This document shows positions 27,713 through 38,655 of a stretch of 64,000 nt of DNA, in pieces. Made by a program: the position numbers and the translations under genes. Positions within the stretch are counted from its first letter, which is position 1. Each line of letters begins with the position of its first letter. Location of the stretch: positions 5,354,581 to 5,418,580 of the forward strand of contig NC_007645.1 in the NCBI RefSeq assembly GCF_000012985.1. The letters are read 5' to 3'. Under the pieces are notes generated by a model that had not been told where the DNA came from, did no database searches, and saw nothing but the letters and a program-made list of their open reading frames with translations. This stretch comes from Hahella chejuensis KCTC 2396. GTDB lineage: Bacteria; Pseudomonadota; Gammaproteobacteria; Pseudomonadales; Oleiphilaceae.

Positions 27713-28903
27713 TTAATGCCCTTCTCTGGCGTCGTGAGTCGCGACACGCCCTTTCTCAATTAACTCAGCTACAGCCTGCGCCGCCGCCACACTGGCGTTT
27801 TGCCGTATGAGCTTATGCAGTCCTTCAAACTCGTCTTCAAGACTCCGCCGCCGCTCCACATTTAACTCCTTAAGTAAAGCCTCTCCCAACTTGGCTGGCG
27901 TGGCGTCATTCTGAATCAGTTCAGGAACAAGCGCTTTATCAGCCAGCAAATTTGGTAAAGAGATATACTTTGCTTTCAATAACCGTCGCATAATCCAATA
28001 ACTAAGCGTCGCAAGTTTATAAGCAACGACCATGGGACGCTTCACCAACATAGCTTCAAGCGTCGCTGTGCCAGAAGCCAGCAATATAGCGTCCGCAGCC
28101 ATCATACATTCACGTGAGTGCTGATCGATCAGAGTAACAGGTAATCGGCCGCCATGAGATTGCAGCTGCTGTTCTATCTGCGTTTTTCGCGCTTGGTTAG
28201 CGGCGGGAATCACAAACCGGACATCGGGTCGTCGCTGATGCAACCAAGCAATGGTTTCAATGAAAGTTGGCCCCAGGCGAGAAACTTCACCGCCTCTGGA
28301 ACCTGGCAACACGGCGATAACTTCACCCGATGCATCAATACCGAGTTCATGACGCATTGCAACTTTATCAGGGTGAAGCGGAATAATTTCCGCCAAAGGA
28401 TGACCAACAAATTTTACCGGCACATTATGTTCACGGTAAAAGCGGGCCTCGAAAGGCAGCAACGTCAGCATGAGGTCAACCGCCTTGGCGATCTTAAACA
28501 CCCGATTCTGTCGCCAGGCCCACACAGACGGACTAACATAGTGAGCGGTTTTAATTCCCGCCTGACGCAACTTCAACTCGATGCCAATAGTAAAATCTGG
28601 AGAGTCGATACCAAGAAAAAGATCAGGAGGGGTCGCTGTGAAGTGATCAACTATGCGGCGGCGCATAGCCAATAATTCCGGCAGTCTGCCAAGCACCTCA
28701 ACCAGCCCCATGATTGAAAGGCGCTCCATTTGAAAGAAGGTGTTAAACCCTTCTTTCAGCATCCGTTCACCGCCAATGCCCTCAAAAGTCGCCTGAGGAT
28801 ATAGCGCCTTTATCTCTTGCATCAGCCCCGCCCCTAACAAGTCGCCGGAAGCCTCTCCGGCGACAATGCCGATGCGAATCGGTCGTTCAGATATGGGCGT
28901 CAT
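27713..28903 (-). CDS. lpxB: Lipid-A-disaccharide synthase
   Basis: 396 aa GT-B glycosyltransferase of the inner-membrane face. Joins UDP-diacylglucosamine and lipid X into the lipid A disaccharide. [39 protein letters not shown] and [14 protein letters not shown] are family markers. Nine bases from lpxA upstream and one base from rnhB downstream. Confidence 0.97.
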   Translation of the reverse strand: MTPISERPIRIGIVAGEASGDLLGAGLMQEIKALYPQATFEGIGGERMLKEGFNTFFQMERLSIMGLVEVLGRLPELLAMRRRIVDHFTATPPDLFLGIDSPDFTIGIELKLRQAGIKTAHYVSPSVWAWRQNRVFKIAKAVDLMLTLLPFEARFYREHNVPVKFVGHPLAEIIPLHPDKVAMRHELGIDASGEVIAVLPGSRGGEVSRLGPTFIETIAWLHQRRPDVRFVIPAANQARKTQIEQQLQSHGGRLPVTLIDQHSRECMMAADAILLASGTATLEAMLVKRPMVVAYKLATLSYWIMRRLLKAKYISLPNLLADKALVPELIQNDATPAKLGEALLKELNVERRRSLEDEFEGLHKLIRQNASVAAAQAVAELIEKGRVATHDAREGH

Positions 28904-28912
28904 CTTAGGGGA

Positions 28913-29686
28913 TTATCTAACGATGCCTCTGGCCGAGGACTGTACACTGCATAGAAAGGTATCCACTTCCGCAAATTCAGCAGCCGGAGCCTTAAGCTTC
29001 TCTATAGCCTGCTCAAGCGTGAGACCTTGCCGGTACAGAGTCTTATAAGCGCGACGCAGCTCCAATATTATCTCACTGGAAAATCCGCGGCGCTTCAGCC
29101 CCTCGACATTCAGACCATGAGCCTTAGCGGATTGTCCTCCGGCCATAATATAAGCGGGGATATCCTTCAACACGATACTGCCGCCAGCGCACATGCTGTG
29201 CTCACCAATCTTGCAAAATTGGTGCACCATGGTGCCGCCGCCAAGAATCGCCCAGTCGCCAATATGCACATGTCCCGCAAGGGTAGTCATATTGGCCAGA
29301 ATACAATTATTCCCAACCACACAGTCATGAGCGACATGAACGTACGCCATAAACAGATTATTACTACCAATTCTGGTAGCGCCGAGGTCTTGAACCGTCC
29401 CTCGATGAATCGTGCAACTCTCGCGGATAACGTTATTGTCGCCGATCTCTAGAACGGTAGGTTCGCCATTGTATTTTTTGTCCTGGCATTCCTCTCCCAC
29501 GCTGGCGAACTGGAAGATACGATTATTCTTTCCTATCTTTGTGGGGCCTTTGATCACTACGTGAGAATTAACCACTGTCCCAGAACCGATTTCGACATCG
29601 GCGCCGATATAACTCCATGGCCCAATCTCCGCATCTGCGGCTATTTTGGCTCCCTGTTCAACAATCGCCTGAGGGTGAATGGACAT
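28913..29686 (-). CDS. lpxA: UDP-GlcNAc acyltransferase
   Basis: 257 aa left-handed beta-helix enzyme made of hexapeptide repeats (about 1-190) with an alpha-helical C-terminus. First committed step of lipid A synthesis, adding 3-hydroxyacyl from ACP to UDP-GlcNAc. The catalytic His lies in YVHVAHDCVVGNNC; FASVGEECQDKKYNGE is typical. Its ATG shares one base with the fabZ stop (TAATG), so the two are coupled. Confidence 0.97.
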   Translation of the reverse strand: MSIHPQAIVEQGAKIAADAEIGPWSYIGADVEIGSGTVVNSHVVIKGPTKIGKNNRIFQFASVGEECQDKKYNGEPTVLEIGDNNVIRESCTIHRGTVQDLGATRIGSNNLFMAYVHVAHDCVVGNNCILANMTTLAGHVHIGDWAILGGGTMVHQFCKIGEHSMCAGGSIVLKDIPAYIMAGGQSAKAHGLNVEGLKRRGFSSEIILELRRAYKTLYRQGLTLEQAIEKLKAPAAEFAEVDTFLCSVQSSARGIVR

Positions 29687-30120
29687 TAAAGCCTTCTCTC
29701 AGCAGTTAAAATTTCCGCGCTGCAAACGACATTTCCGTCGACCAAAGCTCGGCAGGCGAATTTCCATATGCCGCGCTTGTCAGTCACAATTTCCGCTTCC
29801 AGACGCAACTGATCTCCCGGTACGACTGGCTTTTTGAAGCGCACTTTATCCGTCCCGGCCAAATAGTAGGTATAACCGTCCGCAGGCTTCTTGCCAGTCG
29901 TGACAAACCCAAGAATTCCAGCCACTTGGGCCATTGCCTCAATAATCAGCACGCCCGGCATAATAGGATGATCAGGGAAGTGCCCCGTAAATTGCGGTTC
30001 GTTGTAGGTAATGTTCTTCACACCAGCAATAAACTCGCCCGGCTTAATCTCCAGCACCCGGTCCACTAACAGGAACGGGTATCTGTGAGGTAAGTATTCT
30101 TTAATTTCATTAATTTCCAT
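29686..30120 (-). CDS. fabZ: 3-hydroxyacyl-ACP dehydratase FabZ
   Basis: 144 aa hotdog-fold enzyme of fatty acid synthesis. [13 protein letters not shown] carries the catalytic His, and [20 protein letters not shown] carries the catalytic Glu. It competes with LpxA and LpxD for 3-hydroxyacyl-ACP, which explains the linkage. A 104-bp gap separates it from lpxD. Confidence 0.97.
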
Positions 30121-30224
30121 ATTTGGAAAGCCTCAACAACATGATTGCACAATGCCGGATAAGTTTATAAATATCGATTATACAAAGCCGTTGGCCCTGT
30201 CTCTCAATTCTTTACAGTTCGCTT

Positions 30225-31271
30225 TCAATCCGCATCGGACTTTCGGCGGCCGCCCTGCTCCAGCACCCTGACCCTACGCGCCAACTGATCCAACTGTCGG
30301 AAACGGGCCACATTTTTTCGCCACGAAGCATTGGGCTCCACCGCAGTGCCGGAGGAATAAACTCCTGGCTCCTTGATATTATGAGTCACCAATGTCATTC
30401 CCGTAATTTGCACTTGATCCGTTATTTCCAAGTGGCCGGCAATGCCTACCCCGCCACCGATCATGCAATGCTTGCCTATCGACGAGCTTCCCGATACGCC
30501 TACACAGGCGGCAATAACAGTATATGCGCCAACTTTGACGTTATGGGCGATTTGTATCTGGTTGTCCAACTTCGCGCCAGTTTCAATGACAGTGTCATCC
30601 AAAGCACCGCGATCAATGGTTGTATTGGCGCCTATTTCAACATCATCGCCAATAACTACACCACCAAGCTGAGCGATCTTGGCCCAATCCCCCTTGTTGG
30701 GAGCAAAACCAAAACCATCGGAGCCAATAACAGCGCCACTATGGATAAGTGCTCTCGCGCCGATGTTCACGCCATGATAAACAGTAACATTCGGACGCAA
30801 CTGAGTTTTCGCTCCTATTATAGAGCCCGCGCCAATATAACAGCCGGGACCAATAACAGCTCCTTCGCCAATCTCAGCATCTTCTTCGATAACTACGTTA
30901 GCCCCAATGGTTACGCCAGCACCCAGCTTGGCGCTTTCTGAAATGGCGGCTGAGGGCGATATTCCACTCATACTCCACCACTGGGGGGAAAACAACTGAC
31001 TGCAGAGAGCATATCCGAAGTAAGAGTTTTCCATCACCAGTACATTGGTCGAACACTGATCAGCGAAACTGGATGGAATTATGACAGCGGACGCGCAGGT
31101 ATCTTTCAAGTGTTTCAGATAGTTCTTGTTGGCCAAAAAACTGATCTGCCCGGCCTGAGCCTTTTGCAACGTCGCCAAACCTTTCACCTCTACAGAGCCA
31201 TCGCCCCGCAGCTCAGCGCCAATCCGAAAAGCAATATCCGCCAGTGTATATGAAAGGTCTGTCTTGCCCAT
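30225..31271 (-). CDS. lpxD: UDP-3-O-acylglucosamine N-acyltransferase
   Basis: 348 aa. N-terminal uridine-binding domain (about 1-100), then a hexapeptide beta-helix and a short helical tail ending GGRRKSDAD. The catalytic His is in QIQIAHNVKVG. GADGFGFAP is present as the variant SDGFGFAPNKGDWAK. Third step of lipid A synthesis. 18 bp after skp. Confidence 0.97.
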   Translation of the reverse strand: MGKTDLSYTLADIAFRIGAELRGDGSVEVKGLATLQKAQAGQISFLANKNYLKHLKDTCASAVIIPSSFADQCSTNVLVMENSYFGYALCSQLFSPQWWSMSGISPSAAISESAKLGAGVTIGANVVIEEDAEIGEGAVIGPGCYIGAGSIIGAKTQLRPNVTVYHGVNIGARALIHSGAVIGSDGFGFAPNKGDWAKIAQLGGVVIGDDVEIGANTTIDRGALDDTVIETGAKLDNQIQIAHNVKVGAYTVIAACVGVSGSSSIGKHCMIGGGVGIAGHLEITDQVQITGMTLVTHNIKEPGVYSSGTAVEPNASWRKNVARFRQLDQLARRVRVLEQGGRRKSDAD

Positions 31272-31289
31272 GAATCCAGCCTCAGAAAC

Positions 31290-31802
31290 TTATTTGGCGC
31301 TATTAAGCGCTTCGATCAACTTCGCAGTCAGATCCAGTGAGGGATTAGCATACACGGCCAACTTGCTGGGCAAGATGACATCCACTTTCTCTTTTTCCGC
31401 TATTTTCTTCAGCGCTTCGTCAACCTTAGGTTTGGACTCCTGCAAAAACAGCTCTTCCCGTTTGGAGATGGCAGACTGATATTTGTTTTTCAAAAAGTTA
31501 AATTCTTGCGCTTTTTCTTCCAACTCTGCATTAAGCTTAGTGCGCTCTGTTTCACTCATGATAGCGGAGTCTTTTTTCAAGCGCTCTTGCATCTTTTGGG
31601 CCTGCTCGCCAACTTCTCTTAATCTGGCCTCTTCATCGGCAAAATCTTTCTTAAGATTCTCGCCAAACTTCTTGGCTGCTTGAGAAGAAAGCAGCGCCGT
31701 ACGTAAATCTACCACCGCCACTTTCTGAGCCGCACTCACCATTCCAGCGTATCCCGTGCTTACTAACGCCAGCGCCAAAGCGGCAATTCGAATCAATTTC
31801 AT
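31290..31802 (-). CDS. skp: Periplasmic chaperone Skp/OmpH
   Basis: 170 aa from the ATG at 31802 (GGAG seven bases before it); an upstream in-frame start would add eight unlikely residues. Signal peptide to about residue 24 (VSA|AQ). AQKVAVVDLRTALLSS is the core strand, then a long charged coiled-coil (45-125) forms the tentacle. Holds unfolded outer-membrane proteins and passes them to BamA, encoded just upstream. Confidence 0.93.
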   Translation of the reverse strand: MKLIRIAALALALVSTGYAGMVSAAQKVAVVDLRTALLSSQAAKKFGENLKKDFADEEARLREVGEQAQKMQERLKKDSAIMSETERTKLNAELEEKAQEFNFLKNKYQSAISKREELFLQESKPKVDEALKKIAEKEKVDVILPSKLAVYANPSLDLTAKLIEALNSAK

Positions 31803-31950
31803 GTTGGGCTCCTTACACTTAAACATTTATCTCTATCGGCTGACTGGAAGCCGCCAGCAAGGACGCAGAGTTTATCGGGTTCTACATAACTTGGCTAACA
31901 CCAAGCCCCTGCTTTGGCTATATGCCGCGAAGACAGTGTGAACACCTAAA

Positions 31951-31968
31951 CGCGCCTTAGATGGCGCG
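31951..31968 (-). terminator. Weak hairpin between bamA and skp
   Basis: CGCGCC (31951-31956) and GGCGCG (31963-31968) enclose six bases 22 bp after the bamA stop. On the minus strand it is followed by TTTAGG only, so it may attenuate or mark an mRNA end without full termination. The 188-bp gap may also hold a separate skp-lpx promoter. Confidence 0.35.
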
Positions 31969-31990
31969 CCAGGATATGTCATCTCATTCT

Positions 31991-34309
31991 TTAGAACGTC
32001 TGCCCCAGCAAGAACTGGAAGAACTGAGTCTTATCACCTTCTTTGTCATTCAGCGCTTTACCAAGGCTGAAAGATAAAGGACCAATCGGCGTCACCCATG
32101 TCATCGCAACGCCAGCAGAAAAACGAAGCTCGTCGACCGAAGGGTCATATCCCCTTGCCGTATCGAATACATTCCCCCCATCCAAGAACACCACACTACG
32201 AATCTGTGAACGGTCTTTCACAAAAATGAAAGGCACAATCAACTCCAGACTGGATTCAATTTGCACATTACCGCCAAATGGGTCCTTATCATCGTCTGGA
32301 TTATCAGGGTGCGGCGTACTCCTCGGTCCCAGCGTATTCGCTTTAAATCCTCGAATTGAGCCAAAGCCGCCAGCATAATAATGCTCAAAGAACGGCAAGC
32401 GGTCGTTATCGCCGTATCCGTCCCCATAAGCCAAATCAGCCCTTAGCTTCAGCGCCCATTCCTGATTTTCGGACAAAGGATAATACTGAGTATTGTTGTA
32501 GTTAAGCTTATAAAAGTTGTAATCGCTCAACTCAGGAAGCGTCACCTTCATAGAGAGAGACTGCGAGTTGCCTGAAGTCGGGAATAACCCTTTGTTTAGA
32601 GTGGAACGGCTCCACCCCGCGGACAGATCAAAGAAATTGTAGTTTGAGCCAAACTCATTAGTGAAGTCAGTGATTTCCTGAACAGGATATTTGGGCAGCT
32701 TGATGCGTGTATGAGTATAGCCTGTGCTGAAGGTCAGCCTTGAGAATCTGTCTATTGGGTAACCAAAGTTAACTGAGCCCCCCATACTGTCTTTCAGATA
32801 TGCAGCGACATCGTTGTCATCATCATCATAGTCTGTTTCCTTGTAAAACAGACTAAAGCCTCGGCTAACCCCATCAACGGTATAGTATGGGTTGGTGTAG
32901 GAGAAGTTTGCGCTCTGGACGCTTTTACTTTTGTTAACGCCAAATGACACTCGACGGCCCGTTCCCAGAAAGTTTTTCTCCGCCACACTCGCGCCAACGG
33001 TAGCGCCGCCATCCTGTGAATAGCCCAAACTTGCGGAAAGACTGCCAGTAGGCTGCTCTTCAACAGAGTAATTCACGTCTATCTGATCGTTGGTTCCAGG
33101 AACCAGCGGCGTCTCTACGGTAACGGTCTTGAAAAACCCTAAACGCTCCAGTCTTGACTTGGATGCTTCAATTAAATCTGTTGAAGCTGCCGCAGATTCC
33201 ATTTGCACCATTTCCTGACGCAGCACTTCATCGCTGGTTGATGTGTTGCCGCTAAAGTTGACGCGGCGCACATATGTCCGGCGACCAGGCTCAACGTAGA
33301 AAGTGACTGAAGCGGTATTATCGTCATGAGGCTCAGGAATCGCATTCACACTGGCGAAAGTATAACCATCGTTACCCAGGCGCTTGGAGATAATGTCCGA
33401 CGTTACTGTAAGAAGCTGACGGGAGAATGTATCGCCCGGCTTCACTACAATCAGTTTGCGTAGCTCTTCTTCTTCGACTTTTAAGTCGCCCTTTAAAGCG
33501 ATGTCGCGAATTTTATACTGAGGCCCTTCATTCACGTTAACCGTGATGAACACCTGTTCTTTATCAGGAGAAACAGAAACCTGCGTGGATTCGATACTGG
33601 ACTTGATATACCCATTATCCAGATAGTGGGAGCGAATACGCTCCAAGTCGCCGTTCAACTTCTGCTTGGAGTATTTATCGCTACTAAATATAGAAGCCCA
33701 AAATCCGGTCAGCTTAAGCTGCATGAGATCGCGCAAGTCGTCATCTGAAAAGGCGTTATTGCCAACAAAATTAATATGCTGGATAGCTGAAACAGGGCCT
33801 TCCTTGATTTTGATATTCAACTGCACCCGATTACGCGGCAGCTCCTCCACTTCCGCTTTCACAGAAGCATTGTAACGCCCCTGCGCGACATAGCTACGCA
33901 GGATCTCCAGCTCTATACGCTCCAAAGTCGAGCGCTGGAACACTTCCCCTTCTGAGAGCTTGGCTGATTTGAGGCCTTCCATTAAATCTTCAGTGGGAAG
34001 ATTTTTATTTCCTTCTACTTCAATTTTGCTGATCGATGGACGCTCAGTCACGCTGATGATCAACACCTCGCCTTCCCGACTCAGCTTGATGTCAGTGAAC
34101 AGCCCCGTCTTAAAGAGCGAGCGAGTGGCGTCCGCGAGCTTCTTTGAGTCGACGCTCTCTCCCACATTGACAGGGAACGCGGTAAAAACGCTTCCTGCGG
34201 ACACCCTTTGCAAACCATCCACTCGAATATCGGATACGTCGAATTGATAATCTGTAGCGTAAGAAAAAGAGGCCGTCAGCCAAACAAAGATAAAAAGCAA
34301 TACTCTCAT
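31991..34309 (-). CDS. bamA: Outer-membrane protein assembly factor BamA
   Basis: 772 aa. Signal peptide to about residue 18 (SFSYA). Five POTRA domains (about 22-420), then a 16-strand Omp85 barrel with the loop motif GSIRGFKANTLGPR (VRGF-type) and a terminal aromatic residue (FLLGQTF). Central subunit of the BAM complex, which inserts beta-barrels. The position between rseP and skp is canonical. Confidence 0.97.
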   Translation of the reverse strand: MRVLLFIFVWLTASFSYATDYQFDVSDIRVDGLQRVSAGSVFTAFPVNVGESVDSKKLADATRSLFKTGLFTDIKLSREGEVLIISVTERPSISKIEVEGNKNLPTEDLMEGLKSAKLSEGEVFQRSTLERIELEILRSYVAQGRYNASVKAEVEELPRNRVQLNIKIKEGPVSAIQHINFVGNNAFSDDDLRDLMQLKLTGFWASIFSSDKYSKQKLNGDLERIRSHYLDNGYIKSSIESTQVSVSPDKEQVFITVNVNEGPQYKIRDIALKGDLKVEEEELRKLIVVKPGDTFSRQLLTVTSDIISKRLGNDGYTFASVNAIPEPHDDNTASVTFYVEPGRRTYVRRVNFSGNTSTSDEVLRQEMVQMESAAASTDLIEASKSRLERLGFFKTVTVETPLVPGTNDQIDVNYSVEEQPTGSLSASLGYSQDGGATVGASVAEKNFLGTGRRVSFGVNKSKSVQSANFSYTNPYYTVDGVSRGFSLFYKETDYDDDDNDVAAYLKDSMGGSVNFGYPIDRFSRLTFSTGYTHTRIKLPKYPVQEITDFTNEFGSNYNFFDLSAGWSRSTLNKGLFPTSGNSQSLSMKVTLPELSDYNFYKLNYNNTQYYPLSENQEWALKLRADLAYGDGYGDNDRLPFFEHYYAGGFGSIRGFKANTLGPRSTPHPDNPDDDKDPFGGNVQIESSLELIVPFIFVKDRSQIRSVVFLDGGNVFDTARGYDPSVDELRFSAGVAMTWVTPIGPLSFSLGKALNDKEGDKTQFFQFLLGQTF

Positions 34310-34353
34310 GTAATCAACACACGTGATGGGAGCCGAAGGTTCAGCATTATTTA

Positions 34354-35706
34354 CTACAATTTGGAGAGGTCGTTATAGAACGCTAACAACATTACGAAAG
34401 CAATGAGGGCCATCCCGACTTTTATCCCAAGCTGTTGTTTTTCTTCAGATAAGGGTTTGCCCCGAATAAGTTCGACAAAATAATACAATAAATGTCCGCC
34501 ATCCAATACCGGAATTGGCAACAAATTCAGGATACCCAGACTAATACTTAAATAAGCAAGAAAACCAAGAAAAGCCTCCAATCCGGATTTAGCAGAAATT
34601 CCGGCGGCCGAGGCAATAGTGATAGGCCCCCCAAGGTTTTCGACCGAAATTCGTCCGGTAACGATTTTTTTCAGCGCAGTCAGCGTCAGCAGAGTCATAT
34701 CCCAAGTCTCTTCCAGCGCCTTACCAACAGCGACCAATGGTGAATACTGTACGTCACGCAACATGCCAGGCGGCCATTCCGTTGCTTTCGCTTCCGCGCC
34801 GATCACGCCGTAGGTTTCACCATTTCGCTCCCTAGCCTCGGGACGAATGCTGACATCCAATGACCGTCCAGCTCTTTCCAGCGACAACGTTATTTGCTTT
34901 TCAGGGGAGGCTTTTATTTCACGAACAAAGTCAGACCAGTTAGTGACGGGGCGTCCTTCAACCGCCACAACTCTATCGCCAGGCTCAACCCCTCCTTGTT
35001 GAGCGCGCCCCCCCGGAGTCACTCCATGAACCACCGCAGGCGCGTCAGGAATCAAGCTTCTCATCCCCAGTTCCAAAACCGGGTTAGGCTCCACTTTTCC
35101 TATGAGCCAATCATTAATCGGCACCGATGCTTCATGAGGGAGACTTTCGTCAGGCAGTTTATATCCAAATTCGATAACGCCGGAGTCGCCAAGACGTCCA
35201 ACGAGCTGCATGTTAACGTCGCCCCAGCTGTATACCGGAGAGCCGTCGACGCTGGTCAGTTCTGCGCCCACTACAATCCCTGCTTGCTGCGCAGGTGAAT
35301 TGTCGGAGATACTTCCTACAACCGGCGCTAGCGCCTGTATGCCCAGCACAAACATACACCAGTATGCGAAAACAGCGAAAATAAAGTTCGCAATGGGCCC
35401 CGCCGCTGCAATAGCGATACGCTTGCCCACTGTCTGCTGATTGAAAGTCAGATGCCTTTCTTCAACAGGGACATCGCCTTCTCTCTCATCCAGCATTTTT
35501 ACGTAGCCGCCCAAAGGCAAGGCTGCGATCACAAACTCAGTGCCTTGCTTATCCTTCCATGACAGCAAAGCAGATCCAAATCCAACGGAAAATCGTAAAA
35601 TTTTGACGCCACAACGCCGCGCCACCCAAAAGTGACCGAATTCATGGATGGTGACCAGCACCCCCAAGGTAACTATAAACGCCAGGGCTTTTTGAAAAAA
35701 TTCCAT
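34354..35706 (-). CDS. rseP: Site-2 protease RseP
   Basis: 450 aa inner-membrane metalloprotease. The zinc site HEFGH is at residues 22-26 and the third ligand is in NLLPIPVLDGGH. Two PDZ domains lie between (about 115-300; e.g. GVTPGGRAQQGGVEPGD). Cuts RseA to free sigma-E and clears signal peptides. The neighbour bamA is a sigma-E client in relatives. Confidence 0.97.
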   Translation of the reverse strand: MEFFQKALAFIVTLGVLVTIHEFGHFWVARRCGVKILRFSVGFGSALLSWKDKQGTEFVIAALPLGGYVKMLDEREGDVPVEERHLTFNQQTVGKRIAIAAAGPIANFIFAVFAYWCMFVLGIQALAPVVGSISDNSPAQQAGIVVGAELTSVDGSPVYSWGDVNMQLVGRLGDSGVIEFGYKLPDESLPHEASVPINDWLIGKVEPNPVLELGMRSLIPDAPAVVHGVTPGGRAQQGGVEPGDRVVAVEGRPVTNWSDFVREIKASPEKQITLSLERAGRSLDVSIRPEARERNGETYGVIGAEAKATEWPPGMLRDVQYSPLVAVGKALEETWDMTLLTLTALKKIVTGRISVENLGGPITIASAAGISAKSGLEAFLGFLAYLSISLGILNLLPIPVLDGGHLLYYFVELIRGKPLSEEKQQLGIKVGMALIAFVMLLAFYNDLSKL

Positions 35707-35748
35707 GCTCTCTATTGCAAATATATCTGAGCGACCTTCTAGTAAGGC

Positions 35749-36960
35749 TTACGGAACAACAACTCCGCCAGCCAACTCATTAATGGCTTCCGAGGCATAT
35801 TGACGGGCTACTCTGTCAGCTTCAATTACAGTTTCGACAGAATCAGCATCCACAATAGAACCTTTCAGCAAACTCTTTTCAATAACTACGGGAATATCGA
35901 CAAAACGAATATCGCCCTGGAGAAACGCTTCTACCGCCACCTCATTAGCAGCGTTAACCACTGCTGGCGCAGTCCCACCAAGCGAAAAAGCTTCCTCAGC
36001 CAGCCTAAGACAGGGAAAGCGTTCTTTATCAGGCATTTCGAAATGCAGCTTACCAATAGAAAACAGATCTAGCGGCTGAACGCCTGCATCTATTCTTTCC
36101 GGCCAAGCCAACCCATAAGCGATAGGCGTACGCATGTCAGGATTGCCCATCTGCGCCAGAATAGAGCCATCCACATACTCAACCATGGAGTGAATAATCG
36201 ACTCAGGATGTAAGTGAACCTGAACTGAGCCTGGAGTCAAATCGAATAACCAACATGCTTCGATTAACTCCAGCCCCTTATTCATCAAGCTCGCGGAATC
36301 AACAGAGATTTTACGCCCCATCGACCAATTCGGGTGCCTACATGCCTGCTCTGGCGTTACTTGTTGTAATTGCTGCTGCGAAAAATGCCGAAATGGCCCA
36401 CCAGACGCCGTCAAGAGGACGCGAGTAACGCCATATGCGGCAAGCGATGTCATGTCACTTAAATGTTGTCCAGCCTCCGGCAAACACTGATAAATCGCAT
36501 TATGCTCACTATCAATGGGAAGGAGTTCAGCGCCATGTCGTCGCACCGCATCCATGAACAGCCTGCCAGTCATGACTAATGCTTCTTTGTTGGCGAGCAG
36601 TATACGCTTCCCCGAGTTCACCGCAGCCAGTGTGGGGACCAATCCAGCCGCCCCGACTATAGCAGCGACGACAACATCAACATCGCTGGCGGAAGACGCC
36701 TCGCACATGGCTTCAACGCCCACTCTAACTTCAGTGGACACACCAGCGTCCCGCAAGCGCTTTTTAAAGCCCGCTAAACCAGCATCAGTCGCCAATATGG
36801 CGTACCGTGGGCGGTGCTTAATGCAGATAGAGAAAAGCTCATTCAAGTTACTATGGGCTGTCGCAGCATAAAGCTCATATCGATCCGGGTGACGGGCCAT
36901 AACATCCAGGGTGCTGCGCCCTATAGAGCCTGTCGCCCCTAATACCGTAACTCGCCTCAT
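35749..36960 (-). CDS. dxr: 1-deoxy-D-xylulose 5-phosphate reductoisomerase
   Basis: 403 aa. NADPH site [17 protein letters not shown] at the start. [16 protein letters not shown] and [18 protein letters not shown] carry the metal and substrate residues. Second step of the MEP isoprenoid pathway, feeding undecaprenyl and quinone tails. AGGGG precedes the ATG; 4 bp after cdsA. Confidence 0.97.
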
Positions 36961-36964
36961 GCTT

Positions 36965-37795
36965 TTACCCCTGCACCCAACCTGAAAATATCGCTAATGC
37001 CAAAAACACAGGAGCGGCTGCTGTAACGCTGTCAATGCGATCAAAGATACCGCCATGTCCAGGAAGAATCTGACTGCTGTCTTTCAAGCCGACGAAGCGC
37101 TTGCCCAAACTTTCTATCAAGTCTCCCACGACGGAAAAAACTGCAGCTGATAAAGTCATCATCCACAGCACAACAAGCTGAGGCAGGGTAAGAGCCAAAA
37201 ACGAATTCATGGCAAAGGGCAAAATCGATACCGCCAGCATCCCGCCCACGGCGCCTTCCCAAGACTTTCCAGGGCTGACATGCGGGGCAAGCTTATTCTT
37301 ACCGAAAGTCTTGCCTGCAAAATAAGCGCCAATATCAGCAAACCATACGATAAGAAATATGTAGAGGATAACCCATTTGGTATCGAAACCCGGCTCAAGC
37401 ACAAACACTCCGCCGCGGATCGCCACCAGCGCCTTCCAGGCCGGGACCAGGATCAACAACCCAGCGACAACCCTGGTCATGGGCGGCGTCCAAAAGGCTT
37501 GAGACGCAGGATAAGTCAACACTATCACCAGCGCGCCTATCCACCAAATCAATGCAATGGAAAGAACTAGAATGGCGGGCAAGTGAGAACAGGCGAGCAA
37601 TACCACAGCAGCCATGGCGGCGTAACTTGCTCGAGACGCCTGGGAGGTTAAGCCGCATATTTGCGCCCACTCCCATGCAGCCAAAGTGACTATCGCCCCA
37701 ATAAAAAGAGAAAAACCGAACACATCGGTCAGCGCCACTCCCGCCAGAAATAAAGGCAGGAGAATTAATGCAGTGATTATTCTTTGTTTTAGCAC
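36965..37795 (-). CDS. cdsA: CDP-diglyceride synthetase
   Basis: 276 aa with about eight helices. The signature [12 protein letters not shown] and the CTP-transferase motif [18 protein letters not shown]...[12 protein letters not shown] are complete. Makes CDP-diacylglycerol for phospholipids. GTG start, two bases after the uppS stop. Confidence 0.96.
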
Positions 37796-37797
37796 AA

Positions 37798-38622
37798 TTA
37801 ACGCTTTGCAGCTGGGTTAGTGGCGAATTCGAAAGAGGAAGGATGCCCTGCTTGAGTCCCGCCGTCTTCCGCCAGGCGACGATCAACTTGGTCGTCAGTT
37901 TGCCCAAACCGTCTTTTGCGGTGGCTATAAGCCGCCAACGCCAATTCCATCTGCTCTGTGCGGAAGTCAGGCCAAAATACCTCCGCGAAATACAGCTCTG
38001 TATAGGCAAGCTGCCATAAGAGGAAATTACTGATTCTCTGCTCACCAGCAGTGCGGATACACAGATCGGGAGGAGGTAGATCACCTAACTCAACATATTG
38101 CTGGATCAGATGATCGTCAATATCAGCGGCGCGAAGCTCGCCCCGCTCCACTTTTTCGGCGATGTGACGCGCCGCCTGGGTAATATCCCAGTGTCCACCG
38201 TAGTTGGCCGCTATTGCTAGCGTCATTCCAGTATTACCAGCGGTTAACCCCTCCGCATCCTGCATATGCTGCTGCAGAGTAGAATTAAACTTAGAACGGT
38301 CGCCTATGATTCGCAGCCGGATATTGTTGCGATTAAGTTTACGAACCTCACGTTGCAGCGCGACAAGAAACAGGCGCATCAGAGCACCCACTTCTTCTTC
38401 GGGTCGACGCCAGTTTTCGCTACTGAAGGCGAACAGCGTCAGCACTTCCACACCGTGTCGGGCGCAGGTTTCAACGACAGCCCGCACAGAATCAACCCCA
38501 GCTTTGTGGCCCGCAACCCCAGGGAGTCGACGCTGCTTCGCCCAACGATTATTACCATCCATGATGATCGCCACATGGCGAGGTTTGCTGGTTCCAACCA
38601 AAGGAATATCAGCCGTCGACAT
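37798..38622 (-). CDS. uppS: Undecaprenyl diphosphate synthase
   Basis: 274 aa cis-prenyltransferase. IIMDGNNRWAKQR has the catalytic Asp; FAFSSENWRRP and CIRTAGEQRISNFLLWQ are conserved. Supplies the lipid carrier for peptidoglycan and for polymers such as that of the island at 51.7-61.2 kb. A GGAGGG ribosome site. The tail is about 20 residues longer than the E. coli enzyme. Confidence 0.97.
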   Translation of the reverse strand: MSTADIPLVGTSKPRHVAIIMDGNNRWAKQRRLPGVAGHKAGVDSVRAVVETCARHGVEVLTLFAFSSENWRRPEEEVGALMRLFLVALQREVRKLNRNNIRLRIIGDRSKFNSTLQQHMQDAEGLTAGNTGMTLAIAANYGGHWDITQAARHIAEKVERGELRAADIDDHLIQQYVELGDLPPPDLCIRTAGEQRISNFLLWQLAYTELYFAEVFWPDFRTEQMELALAAYSHRKRRFGQTDDQVDRRLAEDGGTQAGHPSSFEFATNPAAKR

Positions 38623-38655
38623 TTAACCCTCCAACATCCAGCCGCCCGTCATGAC

